Part shown: piece after piece, positions 16,923-25,231 of the stretch
Layout: every line of letters begins with the position of its first letter
How positions within the stretch are numbered: position 1 is the first letter of the stretch
Assembly: GCA_947425785.1 (NCBI GenBank)
Contig: CANEAY010000012.1
Span: forward strand, 1-62,219
Direction of reading: 5' to 3'
Length of the DNA stretch: 62,219 nt
Source: an uncultured Pseudoflavonifractor sp.
Lineage (GTDB): Bacteria; Bacillota; Clostridia; Oscillospirales; Oscillospiraceae
The notes under the pieces: model-generated
What the model was told of the DNA's origin: nothing
Database searches by the model: none
What the model saw: the letters and a program-made list of their open reading frames with translations, nothing else
Made by a program: the position numbers and the translations under genes

Positions 16923-17462
16923 TCAGGGATCGCCCATAAACCGGGGGCAGCCCCGGCGGGAAAATTGAAAAAGGACATACCGCTTCCCATTCAAAACTTC
17001 TACCCGGCTCAAGCAGAAAAGAGCCGGGATGGGAAAGGCTCCTCCCGGCACAAAGGGCAGGGCCAGGCGGAACCCCTCCCCATCCCGTTGGATCAGGGCA
17101 CGTTCTACAGGGTGAAGGGCCTTCCGCACGCCAGCATCCCCCACCAGCCGGCCGGGACAGTCCGTCCACTGCCAGCCGGAGGGGATCCCCCCTCTTGCAG
17201 CCGCCCCCATCAGCACCAGCTCCGCCCCGGTGGGGGGCCATGCCCCCTGCCGCTCCAGCTGGGCGACGTCTATGCTCCGGCGCAGACGCATAGCGCCTCC
17301 CTCGGGGACGAGGGTGCCCAGCAGGGCCTTTCCCCCCTCACCCAGGAGCCACGCCTTCCAAAGCCCCCCCCGGTCGTCCGGACAGATGGCCCGGCAAATG
17401 GCCCGCTCTCCCTCCTGGCACACCGTCACCGCTCCATTGGGGCCGTCAAAGCTCCACTCCAC
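16923..17462 (-). CDS. Hypothetical protein
   Basis: 179 aa, start GTG at 17462 behind a G-rich stretch (AGAGGGGGT). No signal peptide, membrane helix or recognised domain is visible. The product has several Cys and Trp residues and patterns such as LGTLVPEGGAMRLRRSID and LSRVEVLNGKRYVLFQF that look like beta-rich cytoplasmic protein. It lies upstream of hprK in the same direction (75 bp gap). Codon use resembles its neighbours and no better frame covers the region, so I accept it as a gene of unknown function. Confidence 0.55.
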   Translation of the reverse strand: MEWSFDGPNGAVTVCQEGERAICRAICPDDRGGLWKAWLLGEGGKALLGTLVPEGGAMRLRRSIDVAQLERQGAWPPTGAELVLMGAAARGGIPSGWQWTDCPGRLVGDAGVRKALHPVERALIQRDGEGFRLALPFVPGGAFPIPALFCLSRVEVLNGKRYVLFQFSRRGCPRFMGDP

Positions 17463-17516
17463 AGCACAACACCCCCTCTGGGCAGTCTATGCCGGGCCGC
17501 AAATAGGTATGTCCAA

Positions 17517-17550
17517 GAAAAAGGCGGAGGGGGTATCCCCTCCGCCTTTG
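17517..17550. terminator. Terminator downstream of the DUF4097 gene
   Basis: Stem aaaggcggagggg / cccctccgccttt; on the minus strand it closes the padR operon and is followed by a T-run. Confidence 0.8.
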
Positions 17551-17558
17551 CTTATGCT

Positions 17559-18431
17559 TCATGCTCCAAAATAGACCTGTACATTTCCCAGGGAGGAGCT
17601 GGCCTCCAAAAGGTTCCGGCCGGAACCGCCGTGCTCGGCGATATCTCCCAGGCCGCCGCTGCGCTTCTCTCCGTCCAGGTAGAGCTCACCCATGCTGGTC
17701 TCCAGCTCCCAGCTGTAGTCCTCCCTGCCGTTCGGCATATGGAGCTCCACATCTCCCAGGTCGCTCTCCGCATCCAGCTCTCCGGCCTGGAGCCCCCGGC
17801 ATGTTACATCCCCCAGGTCGGTGGACAGCTCCGCCGTTCTTGCGGTAAAGCTGGCGTCCACGTCGATGTCGCCCAGATTGGTGGACAGATCCAGCTCCTC
17901 CAGGCTCGTCCCGGCAGGCAGAATGATCGTCACCTTACAATCCATATCGAAGTTGTTGGGAAAGGCGCCGGGCCAGCTCTCGCTGGTGACCTTGAGCTCA
18001 TTGTCCTCCACCGTCCAGGACATGGAGTAATTGTTCAGGTTCCAGTCCAGGGCGACCGAGCAGTCCTCCCCCTCCCTAATTATCACATCGGCGCAGTCCA
18101 CGTCCACATCAATGGCAGTGATATTCTTCAGTGCGCCGTTCTGGGAGGTGCTGTTCGTCCCAGGGACAGGCTCCCCTCCCCGGTGCTTCCAGTGGATGCC
18201 GTGCTCACCGCCGATGTCCACGCCGGTGCTGTCCAGATGGATGCCGTCCTCGCCGCCGATGTGGATGCCGTCGTGCCAGAGCCCGCTCCAGGCCGGATCC
18301 TTCATATGGGATTCAAAATAGCGGTCTGTCTCTCCCCTGCCGCCCATAACGGCCCCCGACACCATGCAGATGATGCCCACGGCCAGGAGCATCCCAGCCA
18401 GGGACAGAGAGAATTTAGCAGCCCTCTTCAT
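17559..18431 (-). CDS. DUF4097-type beta-strand repeat protein with one membrane anchor
   Basis: 290 aa. Residues about 8-30 are a single transmembrane helix (SLAGMLLAVGIICMVSGAVM). The rest is outside the membrane and rich in short repeated strands such as LSTNLGDIDVDASF and LSTDLGDVTCRGL, typical of the DUF4097 putative adhesin fold. It overlaps the end of the DUF1700 gene by 17 bp, and both follow padR. Such padR-DUF1700-DUF4097 sets are common in Firmicutes and are thought to respond to envelope conditions; the molecular job is not known. Confidence 0.85.
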   Translation of the reverse strand: MKRAAKFSLSLAGMLLAVGIICMVSGAVMGGRGETDRYFESHMKDPAWSGLWHDGIHIGGEDGIHLDSTGVDIGGEHGIHWKHRGGEPVPGTNSTSQNGALKNITAIDVDVDCADVIIREGEDCSVALDWNLNNYSMSWTVEDNELKVTSESWPGAFPNNFDMDCKVTIILPAGTSLEELDLSTNLGDIDVDASFTARTAELSTDLGDVTCRGLQAGELDAESDLGDVELHMPNGREDYSWELETSMGELYLDGEKRSGGLGDIAEHGGSGRNLLEASSSLGNVQVYFGA

Positions 18432-19005
18432 GCCGGAACCCTCCTTTCACAACGCTGGCATAGAGCCAGCGGATCAGCTTCACCACGCCCCAGACAGCCG
18501 CCGCCGCGCCTATCAGGAGGAAAAGACCCAGGGCTGTGACAATAAGCCCGCCGCCGCCTAAGTAGAGCAGTCCCGAAAAGGAGAGCTTTCCAATGCCGCC
18601 GGCCACCAGGCCGATGCCCACAGCCCCGCACACCAGGCCGCTCATCCCCAGGCCAAAGACCAGCCCCAGCAGCAGCGGCCCCGCGAAAATGGCCACCGCC
18701 GCCAAAATGAGGACAAAAAGCCAGTGGGGCATCCCCCCTTCACTGGGCGGGATATAGGCGCTCTCTCCGTCCCCATAGGCATAGGGCTGGGAGGACGGGA
18801 TCACATCCTCCTCCGCCGGCCGGCCCAGGATCTTCTCCGCCAGCCGCTGGGGAGAGCCCAGCTCCACCATCACGTCCCGCTCCCGCTCCGGGCCCGCCTC
18901 TTCAAAATATTCGGTATAGTACCGCAGGATATCCTCCAGCTCCTCCTGGGGCATGGAGCCGGTCAGCTCCGAGCGCAGCAGGAATAAATACTGTTCCACC
19001 GTCAT
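18415..19005 (-). CDS. DUF1700 (HAAS domain) membrane protein
   Basis: 196 aa. The first ~65 residues form the helical HAAS/DUF1700 domain (LLRSELTGSMPQEELEDILR, YYTEYFEEAG, LGSPQRLAEKIL), thought to bind partner regulators. About four hydrophobic segments follow, with many Gly (LVFGLGMSGLVCGAVGIGLV). The start overlaps the padR stop (ATGA), which implies coupled translation. It is the middle gene of padR-DUF1700-DUF4097. Confidence 0.88.
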   Translation of the reverse strand: MTVEQYLFLLRSELTGSMPQEELEDILRYYTEYFEEAGPERERDVMVELGSPQRLAEKILGRPAEEDVIPSSQPYAYGDGESAYIPPSEGGMPHWLFVLILAAVAIFAGPLLLGLVFGLGMSGLVCGAVGIGLVAGGIGKLSFSGLLYLGGGGLIVTALGLFLLIGAAAAVWGVVKLIRWLYASVVKGGFRHEEGC

Positions 19006-19319
19006 TGTTCATCGCCCCCTGACAAAATTTTCGCCACCCGGCGGGTGTAGTCCGCCCAGTCCTGCCTGCACTCGGCCAAAAGGGCCCGGCCCGACGGTGT
19101 GATGGCATAGTAGCGCCGGTTCCGGCCCTGGAATTGCTGGTCATAAACCGTCAGGCATCCGTCCCGCTGCAGTCGCCGCAGCACAGGATAGAGGGTCGAT
19201 TCCGAGATGTCGACCTCCTGCTTGAGCCGTTGGGTCAGGCTATAGCCGTAGGCGTCGCTCTGCTCCAGAACTGCCAGTACGCACCCGTCCAGCAGCGGAG
19301 CATTCAGTTGAAATACCAC
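19002..19319 (-). CDS. PadR-family transcriptional regulator
   Basis: 105-aa winged-helix repressor. The motif LDGCVLAVLEQSDAYGYSLT and the recognition part STLYPVLRRLQRDG are diagnostic of PadR, and the wing RRYYAITPSGRALL follows. It lacks the long C-terminal domain, placing it in the short PadR-s2 group. It heads a three-gene operon and its promoter carries an 8-bp palindrome over the -10 box, which suggests autorepression. The ligand or trigger is unknown. Confidence 0.93.
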   Translation of the reverse strand: MVFQLNAPLLDGCVLAVLEQSDAYGYSLTQRLKQEVDISESTLYPVLRRLQRDGCLTVYDQQFQGRNRRYYAITPSGRALLAECRQDWADYTRRVAKILSGGDEQ

Positions 19320-19349
19320 CCATACGCCCCCCTTTCTTGTTTTCTGGCG

Positions 19350-19380
19350 ATATTATATTCCGTATAATATTGCTTGTCAA
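19350..19380 (-). promoter_or_regulatory. padR promoter with palindromic operator
   Basis: Minus-strand TTGACA (19375-19380), 17 bp, TATAAT (19352-19357). A palindrome atattata (19350-19357) / tataatat (19363-19370) with a 5-bp centre covers the -10 and spacer. Its place and symmetry fit a PadR site that blocks polymerase. Confidence 0.75.
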
Positions 19381-19446
19381 GCACTTTTTTCTCATCCCCT
19401 CTCCCAAAGCCGGACTTTTCCTTCCAATTCCGTATGAAATAAACAG

Positions 19447-19475
19447 TTGTCAACCGGCATATTTTGCGTTAAAAT
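19447..19475 (+). promoter_or_regulatory. Promoter of the activase/dehydratase genes
   Basis: TTGTCA (19447-19452), 17 bp, TAAAAT (19470-19475), about 46 bp before the start at 19521. Confidence 0.6.
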
Positions 19476-19520
19476 ATAGGCTAACCAAGTATAGAATGAG
19501 TTTTTCGAGGTGTATGCTTT

Positions 19521-22454
19521 ATGAACCTTCGGGTCGGCATTGATATCGGCTCCACCACCGTCAAAGTGGTGGTGCTGGACGAGAATGACACCCTCCTCTT
19601 CCGCTCCTACGAGCGGCATTTCTCTAAGACCCGGGAGCGGGCGGCCGAGACCCTGCGCTCCATCCGGGATATGCTCTCGGGCAAGGACGTACATATGGTC
19701 ATCACCGGCTCGGCGGGCCTGGGCGTCAGCAAGGCCAGCGGCATCGACTTCGTTCAGGAGGTCTACGCCACCGCCGCCGCCGTCAACACCTTCGTCCCCG
19801 GCACCGACGCGGTCATCGAGCTGGGGGGCGAGGACGCCAAGATCATCTTCTTCGGCGGCGCCCTGGAGGAGCGGATGAACGGCTCCTGCGCCGGCGGCAC
19901 CGGGGCCTTCATCGACCAAATGGCCTCCCTTCTGGACGTGACCGTGGGGGAGCTCAACGAGCTGTCCCTCCGCCATGAGAAGATCTACCCCATCGCCTCC
20001 CGGTGCGGCGTTTTCGCCAAGAGCGATATCCAGCCCATCCTGAACCAGGGCGGCCGGAAGGAGGACATCGCCGCCTCCATCTTCCAGGCCGTGGTGGATC
20101 AGACCGTGGCCGGCCTCACCCAGGGCCGGGAGCTGAAGGGCAAGATCGTCTTCCTGGGCGGCCCCCTCCACTTCCTGGTGGGCCTGCGGGAGCGGTTCGT
20201 GGAGACCCTCCGCCTGGACGAGGAGCACGCCATCTTCCCCGCCGACGGCGACTGCTTCGCCGCCATGGGCGCCGCCCTCTGCTCCACCGACTATGCCCCC
20301 CGACCCTTCGAGGAGTACCTGAAGCTGCTGGAGGAGAGCGTGGACGCCACCGGAGCTCTGGACGTGATGCCCCCCCTCTTCACCGACGAGGGGGACTACA
20401 ACGCCTTCCTGGCCCGGCACAATGCCAACCGTCCCCCCCAGGCCGACCTGGCCACCTATACCGGGGACGCCTGGCTGGGCATCGACGCCGGCTCCACCAC
20501 CACCAAAATGGCCCTCATCGACCCCCAGGGCGGCCTCCTTTACAGCTACTACCACTCCAACCAGGGCAACCCCGTAGCCATTGTGCTGGAACAGCTCCGG
20601 GCCATCTATGGGCAGTGCGGCGGCCGGGTGGCCATCAAGGGCGCCGCCGTCACCGGCTACGGCGAGGAGCTCATCAAAAACGCCTTCAACTGCGACCTGG
20701 GCCTGGTGGAGACCATGGCCCACTACAAGGCCGCCGCCCACTTCAACCCCAACGTGGACTTCATCATCGACATCGGCGGCCAGGACATGAAGTGCTTCAA
20801 GATCCGTAACGGCGCCGTGGATTCCATCATGCTCAACGAGGCCTGCTCCTCCGGCTGCGGCTCCTTTATCGAGACCTTCGCCAAGGCCCTGGGCTACGAC
20901 ATCGCCGCCTTCTCCAAGCTGGGCCTCTACTCCCCCCGCCCCGTGAACCTGGGCTCCCGCTGTACCGTCTTTATGAACTCCTCCGTCAAGCAGGCCCAGA
21001 AGGACGGTGCCAGCGTGGAGGACATCAGCGCGGGCCTCTCCATCTCCATCGTGAAAAACGCCGTCTATAAGGTCATCCGGGCAGCCAATGCCGACGACCT
21101 GGGCCAAAACATCGTGGTGCAGGGCGGCACCTTCCTCAACGACGCCGTCCTTCGGGCCTTTGAGCAGGAGCTGGGCCGGAACGTGGTGCGGCCCACCATC
21201 GCCGGGCTCATGGGGGCCTTCGGCGCCGCCCTGGCGGCCCGCGACCTCCATTTGGAGCGTTCCGATCTGCTAAGCGAAGAGGCTTTACAGTCCTTCTCTC
21301 ACAGCGCCAAGCCCGCCACCTGCAACCTGTGCACCAACCACTGCTCCCTGACGGTGAACCAGTTCGACGGCGGCCGCCGCTTCATCTCCGGCAACCGCTG
21401 TTCTCGTCCCCTGGGCAAGGAAAAGCAGCAGCTGCCCGACCTGGGCTCTTATAAGTACCAAAAGCTCCGGGCCATGGAGGGCAAAGGCTCCGGCACCGGC
21501 GTCCGGGGCAGACTGGGCATCCCCTTCGGTCTCAATATGTACGAGAACCTCCCCTTCTGGTATGAGTTCTTCACCCGGCTGAACTTTGAGGTGGTGCTCT
21601 CCCCCGAATCCTCCCGGAAGCTCTACCTGAAGGGCCAGCACACCATCCCCTCGGACACGGTCTGCTACCCCGCCAAGCTCCTCCACGGCCATGTGGAGGC
21701 CCTGGTAGAGCAGGGTGTGGACGCCATCTGGTATCCCTGTATGTCCTATAACTACGACGAGGGCATCGGCGACAACCACTACAACTGCCCTGTGGTGGCC
21801 TATTACCCGGAGCTGTTGGCGGCCAACGTCCCCCTCCTGAAGGAGACCCGCTTCCTCTTCCCCTATGTGGGCCTCTGGCGGCACAGGGACTTTGAAAAGC
21901 GCATCTCCGCCATCATGGAAGAGGAGTTCTCCATCCCCAAAAAGGAGACCGTTGCCGCCGCCCGGGCCGCCTTTGACGCCTATGACGCCTATAAGAAAGA
22001 CCTGTGGGCCAAGGGCCAGGAGTACATCGCCTACGCCCGGGAGCACGATCTGCCCATCCTGGTGCAGGCGGGCCGCCCCTACCACATCGACCCGGAGATC
22101 AACCACGGCATCAACGACCTCATCACCGGCCAGGGCTTCGTCCTCATCACCGAGGACGCGGTGAGCCACCTGGAGGGCTACGAGGCCCGTAAGGTGCTCA
22201 ACCAGTGGACCTTCCAGTCCCGGATGTACAACGCCGCCCGGTATGTCTGCTCCCAGCCGGATATGCAGCTGGTTCAGCTGGTCTCCTTCGGCTGCGGCAC
22301 CGACGCCATCACCGCCGACGAGGTGCGCTCCATCCTGGAGGAGGGCGGCAAGCTCTACACCCAGCTGAAGATCGACGACATCAACAACCTGGGGGCGGTG
22401 AAGATCCGTATCCGCTCCCTCATGGCCGCCATGGACGCCCGGAAAGGAGTCTGA
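19521..22454 (+). CDS. Double-domain acyl-CoA dehydratase activase (BadF/BcrA/HgdC-type ATPase) with DUF2229 region
   Basis: 977 aa. Two ASKHA ATPase domains are visible. The first opens with VGIDIGSTTVKVVVLDEN (about residues 5-22) and the second with LGIDAGSTTTKMALID (about residue 320). Each carries the cluster-binding type signature GSCAGGTGAFIDQMA or CSSGCGSFIETFA. A DUF2229-like region with several Cys (TCNLCTNHCSLTV, GNRCSRPLG) follows from about residue 590. Related activases use ATP to inject an electron into 2-hydroxyacyl-CoA dehydratases; the true substrate of this family is not established. The dehydratase-like gene begins 3 bases after the stop, in the same frame. Confidence 0.88.
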   Translation: MNLRVGIDIGSTTVKVVVLDENDTLLFRSYERHFSKTRERAAETLRSIRDMLSGKDVHMVITGSAGLGVSKASGIDFVQEVYATAAAVNTFVPGTDAVIELGGEDAKIIFFGGALEERMNGSCAGGTGAFIDQMASLLDVTVGELNELSLRHEKIYPIASRCGVFAKSDIQPILNQGGRKEDIAASIFQAVVDQTVAGLTQGRELKGKIVFLGGPLHFLVGLRERFVETLRLDEEHAIFPADGDCFAAMGAALCSTDYAPRPFEEYLKLLEESVDATGALDVMPPLFTDEGDYNAFLARHNANRPPQADLATYTGDAWLGIDAGSTTTKMALIDPQGGLLYSYYHSNQGNPVAIVLEQLRAIYGQCGGRVAIKGAAVTGYGEELIKNAFNCDLGLVETMAHYKAAAHFNPNVDFIIDIGGQDMKCFKIRNGAVDSIMLNEACSSGCGSFIETFAKALGYDIAAFSKLGLYSPRPVNLGSRCTVFMNSSVKQAQKDGASVEDISAGLSISIVKNAVYKVIRAANADDLGQNIVVQGGTFLNDAVLRAFEQELGRNVVRPTIAGLMGAFGAALAARDLHLERSDLLSEEALQSFSHSAKPATCNLCTNHCSLTVNQFDGGRRFISGNRCSRPLGKEKQQLPDLGSYKYQKLRAMEGKGSGTGVRGRLGIPFGLNMYENLPFWYEFFTRLNFEVVLSPESSRKLYLKGQHTIPSDTVCYPAKLLHGHVEALVEQGVDAIWYPCMSYNYDEGIGDNHYNCPVVAYYPELLAANVPLLKETRFLFPYVGLWRHRDFEKRISAIMEEEFSIPKKETVAAARAAFDAYDAYKKDLWAKGQEYIAYAREHDLPILVQAGRPYHIDPEINHGINDLITGQGFVLITEDAVSHLEGYEARKVLNQWTFQSRMYNAARYVCSQPDMQLVQLVSFGCGTDAITADEVRSILEEGGKLYTQLKIDDINNLGAVKIRIRSLMAAMDARKGV

Positions 22455-22457
22455 ACG

Positions 22458-23771
22458 ATGGCAGAATTGGTTTACGACAAGACAGGCAGGCTCCTCTTCA
22501 CCAAAGAGATGAAGGAGGAGTACACCCTCCTCATCCCCCAGATGCTCCCCGACCACTTCGCCATGCTGGTGAGCATCATCCGGGGCGAGGGCTACAAGGT
22601 GGAGATGCTGGAAAATACCGGCCGCCCTGTCATCGACGCGGGACAGAAGTATGTCCACAACGACGCCTGCTACCCCGCCATCCTGGTCATTGGCCAGCTC
22701 ATCAACGCCGTGCAGTCGGGCAAGTATGACCCCCACAAGGTGGCCCTGGTCATCACCCAGACCGGCGGCGGCTGCCGGGCCAGCAACTACATCCACCTCC
22801 TCCGCAAAGCCCTGGAGAAGGCGGGCCTCTCCTTCGTGCCCGTCATCTCGGTGAACCTCTCCGGCCTGGAGAGCAACCCCGGCTTCAAGCTGGGCCTGGG
22901 CCTTCTGCGGAAGGTGGTCTACGCCATTATCTACGGCGACCTCATTATGAACGTGGCCAACCAGGTGCGGCCCTATGAGGTCACCCGGGGCGACACCGAC
23001 GCCGCCGTACAGCGGTGTATGGACTTTCTCCTCCACGACATGGACAACGGCAAGGGCATGACCTTCAAGTCCATGGAGGCCAATTTCGACCGCATCACCG
23101 CCGAATTCAAGGCCATCCCCGTCACCGGGGAGGAAAAAGTCCGGGTGGGCATCGTGGGGGAAATTTACGTAAAATACGCCCCCCTGGGCAACAACGACCT
23201 GGCCAACTTCCTCCTCTCCGAGGGGGCGGAGCCCGTCATCCCCGGCCTTATGGATTTCATCATCTTCAAGGTGAACAACCGGGAGGTGGACGTGGGCCTC
23301 TACGGCGGCAAGTGGATCAAGGAAAAGTTCTGCCGCTGGCTGCAAAACTACCTGATGAAATACCAGCACGCCCTCATTGGCGCCCTGAAACGGGCTGGCT
23401 TCCGTGCCCCCGGCGACTTCAACGAGCTCCACAGCTACATCAAAGGCTACCTGGGGGACGGCAACAAGATGGGCGAGGGCTGGCTCCTCACCGCCGAAAT
23501 GCTGGAACTCATCCACACCGGGGTGCCCAATATCGTCTGCACCCAGCCCTTCGGGTGCCTTCCCAACCACATCGTGGGCAAGGGCATGATCCGCAAGATC
23601 AAGGACGACTACCCCTGGTCCAACGTGGTGGCCATCGACTACGACCCCGGCGCCACCCGCATCAACCAGGAAAACCGCATCAAGCTCATGCTGGCCAACG
23701 CCCGGGCTCTGGCCAGGGAACAGCACAGCCACGAGGAAGAAGGCGATCCCGATGCCCTCCCCCTCTCCTGA
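22458..23771 (+). CDS. 2-hydroxyacyl-CoA dehydratase D-component-like (HgdB family) protein
   Basis: 437 aa. Contains conserved Cys/Gly elements such as YVHNDACYPAILVIGQL, TQTGGGCRASNY and TQPFGCLPNHIVGKG, typical of the iron-sulfur HgdB-like fold. The frame is the same as the upstream activase gene; only TGA-ACG separates that frame from this ATG. An AAAGGAG ends 8 nt before the ATG, so it can be translated on its own. In many Clostridia these modules occur as one polypeptide of about 1,400 aa, so this may be a natural split. The reaction is not known; a radical or electron-transfer role is inferred from the family. Confidence 0.87.
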   Translation: MAELVYDKTGRLLFTKEMKEEYTLLIPQMLPDHFAMLVSIIRGEGYKVEMLENTGRPVIDAGQKYVHNDACYPAILVIGQLINAVQSGKYDPHKVALVITQTGGGCRASNYIHLLRKALEKAGLSFVPVISVNLSGLESNPGFKLGLGLLRKVVYAIIYGDLIMNVANQVRPYEVTRGDTDAAVQRCMDFLLHDMDNGKGMTFKSMEANFDRITAEFKAIPVTGEEKVRVGIVGEIYVKYAPLGNNDLANFLLSEGAEPVIPGLMDFIIFKVNNREVDVGLYGGKWIKEKFCRWLQNYLMKYQHALIGALKRAGFRAPGDFNELHSYIKGYLGDGNKMGEGWLLTAEMLELIHTGVPNIVCTQPFGCLPNHIVGKGMIRKIKDDYPWSNVVAIDYDPGATRINQENRIKLMLANARALAREQHSHEEEGDPDALPLS

Positions 23772-24324
23772 TCCTCTCCGCCTGGTGGAGGCCACCCTGG
23801 AAGAACACTTCGCCGCCATGTCCCTCATCCATGCCCTGGGCTGGCGGGACACCTATAAGGGCCAGGTACCCGGCGACTATATGGCCCGGGAAATCACCGA
23901 CCACCGCTGGGTGAAAGTGTTCCGACAGAACCACAAAACCGGCGCCTGTCACGGTCTCCTCCTTTACAGCGGCGACGCCCCGGTGGCCTGCATCAACTAC
24001 TGCCCCGCCCGGAAAAGCGATACCGATGACGGGAGCATCTGCGCCTTCGACAACACCGGCTACGAGGACTGGGGCGAGATCGTCTCCCTCTATGTCCACC
24101 CCGCGGAGCAGGGCAAGGGCTACGGCAGTATCCTGCTGGAGGAGGCCCTGGCCCGGTTGAAGGCGGCGGGGCACTCCAGCGTCTTTCTCTTCGTCCTCCG
24201 GGAGAATGAGCGGGCCAGAAAGTTCTATGCCGCCCACGGCTTTTCCTGGGACGGCACCCGCGCCGAGATCTCTCTCCCACCCGACACCGTCTGCGTAGAC
24301 TTACGCTATGTGAAAAAACTGTAA
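23752..24324 (+). CDS. GNAT-family N-acetyltransferase
   Basis: 190 aa. The acetyl-CoA binding motif is clear: EIVSLYVHPAEQGKGYGSIL (V-x3-RG-x-G-type, here QGKGYG), followed by LFVLRENERARKFYAAHGF. The start overlaps the end of the dehydratase gene by 20 bp, so it is read from the same message. Substrate cannot be read from the sequence. Context gives little guidance because GNAT genes are often hitch-hikers. Confidence 0.9.
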   Translation: MPSPSPDPLRLVEATLEEHFAAMSLIHALGWRDTYKGQVPGDYMAREITDHRWVKVFRQNHKTGACHGLLLYSGDAPVACINYCPARKSDTDDGSICAFDNTGYEDWGEIVSLYVHPAEQGKGYGSILLEEALARLKAAGHSSVFLFVLRENERARKFYAAHGFSWDGTRAEISLPPDTVCVDLRYVKKL

Positions 24325-24361
24325 AAAAAGCCCCAAGGCGAAAGCCTTGGGGCTTTTTTTG
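24325..24361. terminator. Terminator between converging GNAT and DUF6465 genes
   Basis: Stem agccccaaggc / gccttggggct with A- and T-runs on either side, usable in both directions. Confidence 0.92.
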
Positions 24362-24369
24362 CATAGGGT

Positions 24370-24771
24370 TCAGATGGTGGCCTTGCCGGTGTCCTTGCCG
24401 TTGACCACGTAGTAGGCGGCGCCGTCCTCGGGCTTCACATAGACCTCCAGGGACTTGACGCTCTTCTTGCCGGAGGCGGTCTTCACAGCCTCCAGGATGG
24501 TGTCCAGATCCACCTGGCGGCCCTGGTACTCCACAAACACCTTCACGGTGGAGGCAGCCTTGGGGGCCTTGGCAGTCTTAGCGGTCTTCTTGGCGGCGGG
24601 CTTGGCAGCCTTCTTGGCAGGGGCCTTCTTCGCGGGTGCCTTGGCCTCCTTCACGGCGGGCTTGGTCTCAACTGCGGGGGGCTTGACGGCCTCGGCCGCC
24701 ACAGGGGCCTTCGCGGCCACAGGGGTCTTGACGGAAGTCTCCGTCTTCTTCTCGGTTTTAGCCATAATCAT
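24370..24771 (-). CDS. Lys/Ala/Pro-rich histone H1-like protein with DUF6465 C-terminal domain
   Basis: 133 aa. The first ~75 residues are a low-complexity, strongly basic tail with repeats such as APAKKAPAKKAAKPAAKKTA, like bacterial histone-H1-like proteins. The last ~58 residues form a small alpha/beta domain (STVKVFVEYQGRQVDLDTIL, LEVYVKPEDGAAYYVVNG) that I match to DUF6465. A nucleic-acid-binding role is inferred from charge only. The first ATG (24771) lies 5 nt after AAGGAG; the second (24765) is also possible. Confidence 0.75.
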   Translation of the reverse strand: MIMAKTEKKTETSVKTPVAAKAPVAAEAVKPPAVETKPAVKEAKAPAKKAPAKKAAKPAAKKTAKTAKAPKAASTVKVFVEYQGRQVDLDTILEAVKTASGKKSVKSLEVYVKPEDGAAYYVVNGKDTGKATI

Positions 24772-25005
24772 AGGACTCCTTCATTTACGGCATTTTGCCG
24801 TTTATACTAAATTTATTGTACCAGAATTTTCAGGAAATGGAAGTACCAAAACGACTATTTTATGGAAAATTTTAGTGGCTTTTCCGCCGCTTTGAACAGT
24901 TTTCTCCCCCTGGTCGAGGATATCTTGCCCCTTTGGCCGGAAAATAAGCGCCCAAACACCCATTCCCGCAAAACTGCGTAAACTGGCTCATGGGGGTGGG
25001 CGGCC

Positions 25006-25212
25006 ATGAAAAAATGTCCCAAAAACAGCAATAACCAGGGCCTTTTGCTCCTGGCCTCCCTGGCCGCCCTCCGCATCGCCCAGGGGCTGGACAATGACCA
25101 GATCGAACTGCTTTCCGCCTTCTTTGAGGTCTTGGGGGACAACTTGGCCCTCCTCATCGCCCCCGGTTGGGACTGCGCCTGCCCAGACAGAAAAAAAGCC
25201 GCGGAGGATTGA
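25006..25212 (+). CDS. Small hypothetical protein (68 aa)
   Basis: Leucine-rich helical protein (GLLLLASLAALRIAQGLDND, LLSAFFEVLGDNLALLIA) with two Cys in a polar tail. It starts after a G-rich purine stretch and ends inside a strong terminator, which supports a real transcript. Short proteins with a very similar helix pattern occur in relatives as far as I recall, with no known function. No promoter was assigned. Confidence 0.5.
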   Translation: MKKCPKNSNNQGLLLLASLAALRIAQGLDNDQIELLSAFFEVLGDNLALLIAPGWDCACPDRKKAAED

Positions 25213-25228
25213 CCTCCGCGGCTTTTTG
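25191..25228. terminator. Bidirectional terminator between the small gene and nfnB
   Basis: Stem gccgcggagg / cctccgcggc with A-run and T-run; it overlaps the stop codon of the small gene. Confidence 0.9.
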
Positions 25229-25231
25229 ATG

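Noticed and set aside
22452-22457. TGA as selenocysteine codon between activase and dehydratase genes
   Set aside because: A ribosome site and ATG follow at the right spacing, and no SECIS-like structure was evident.
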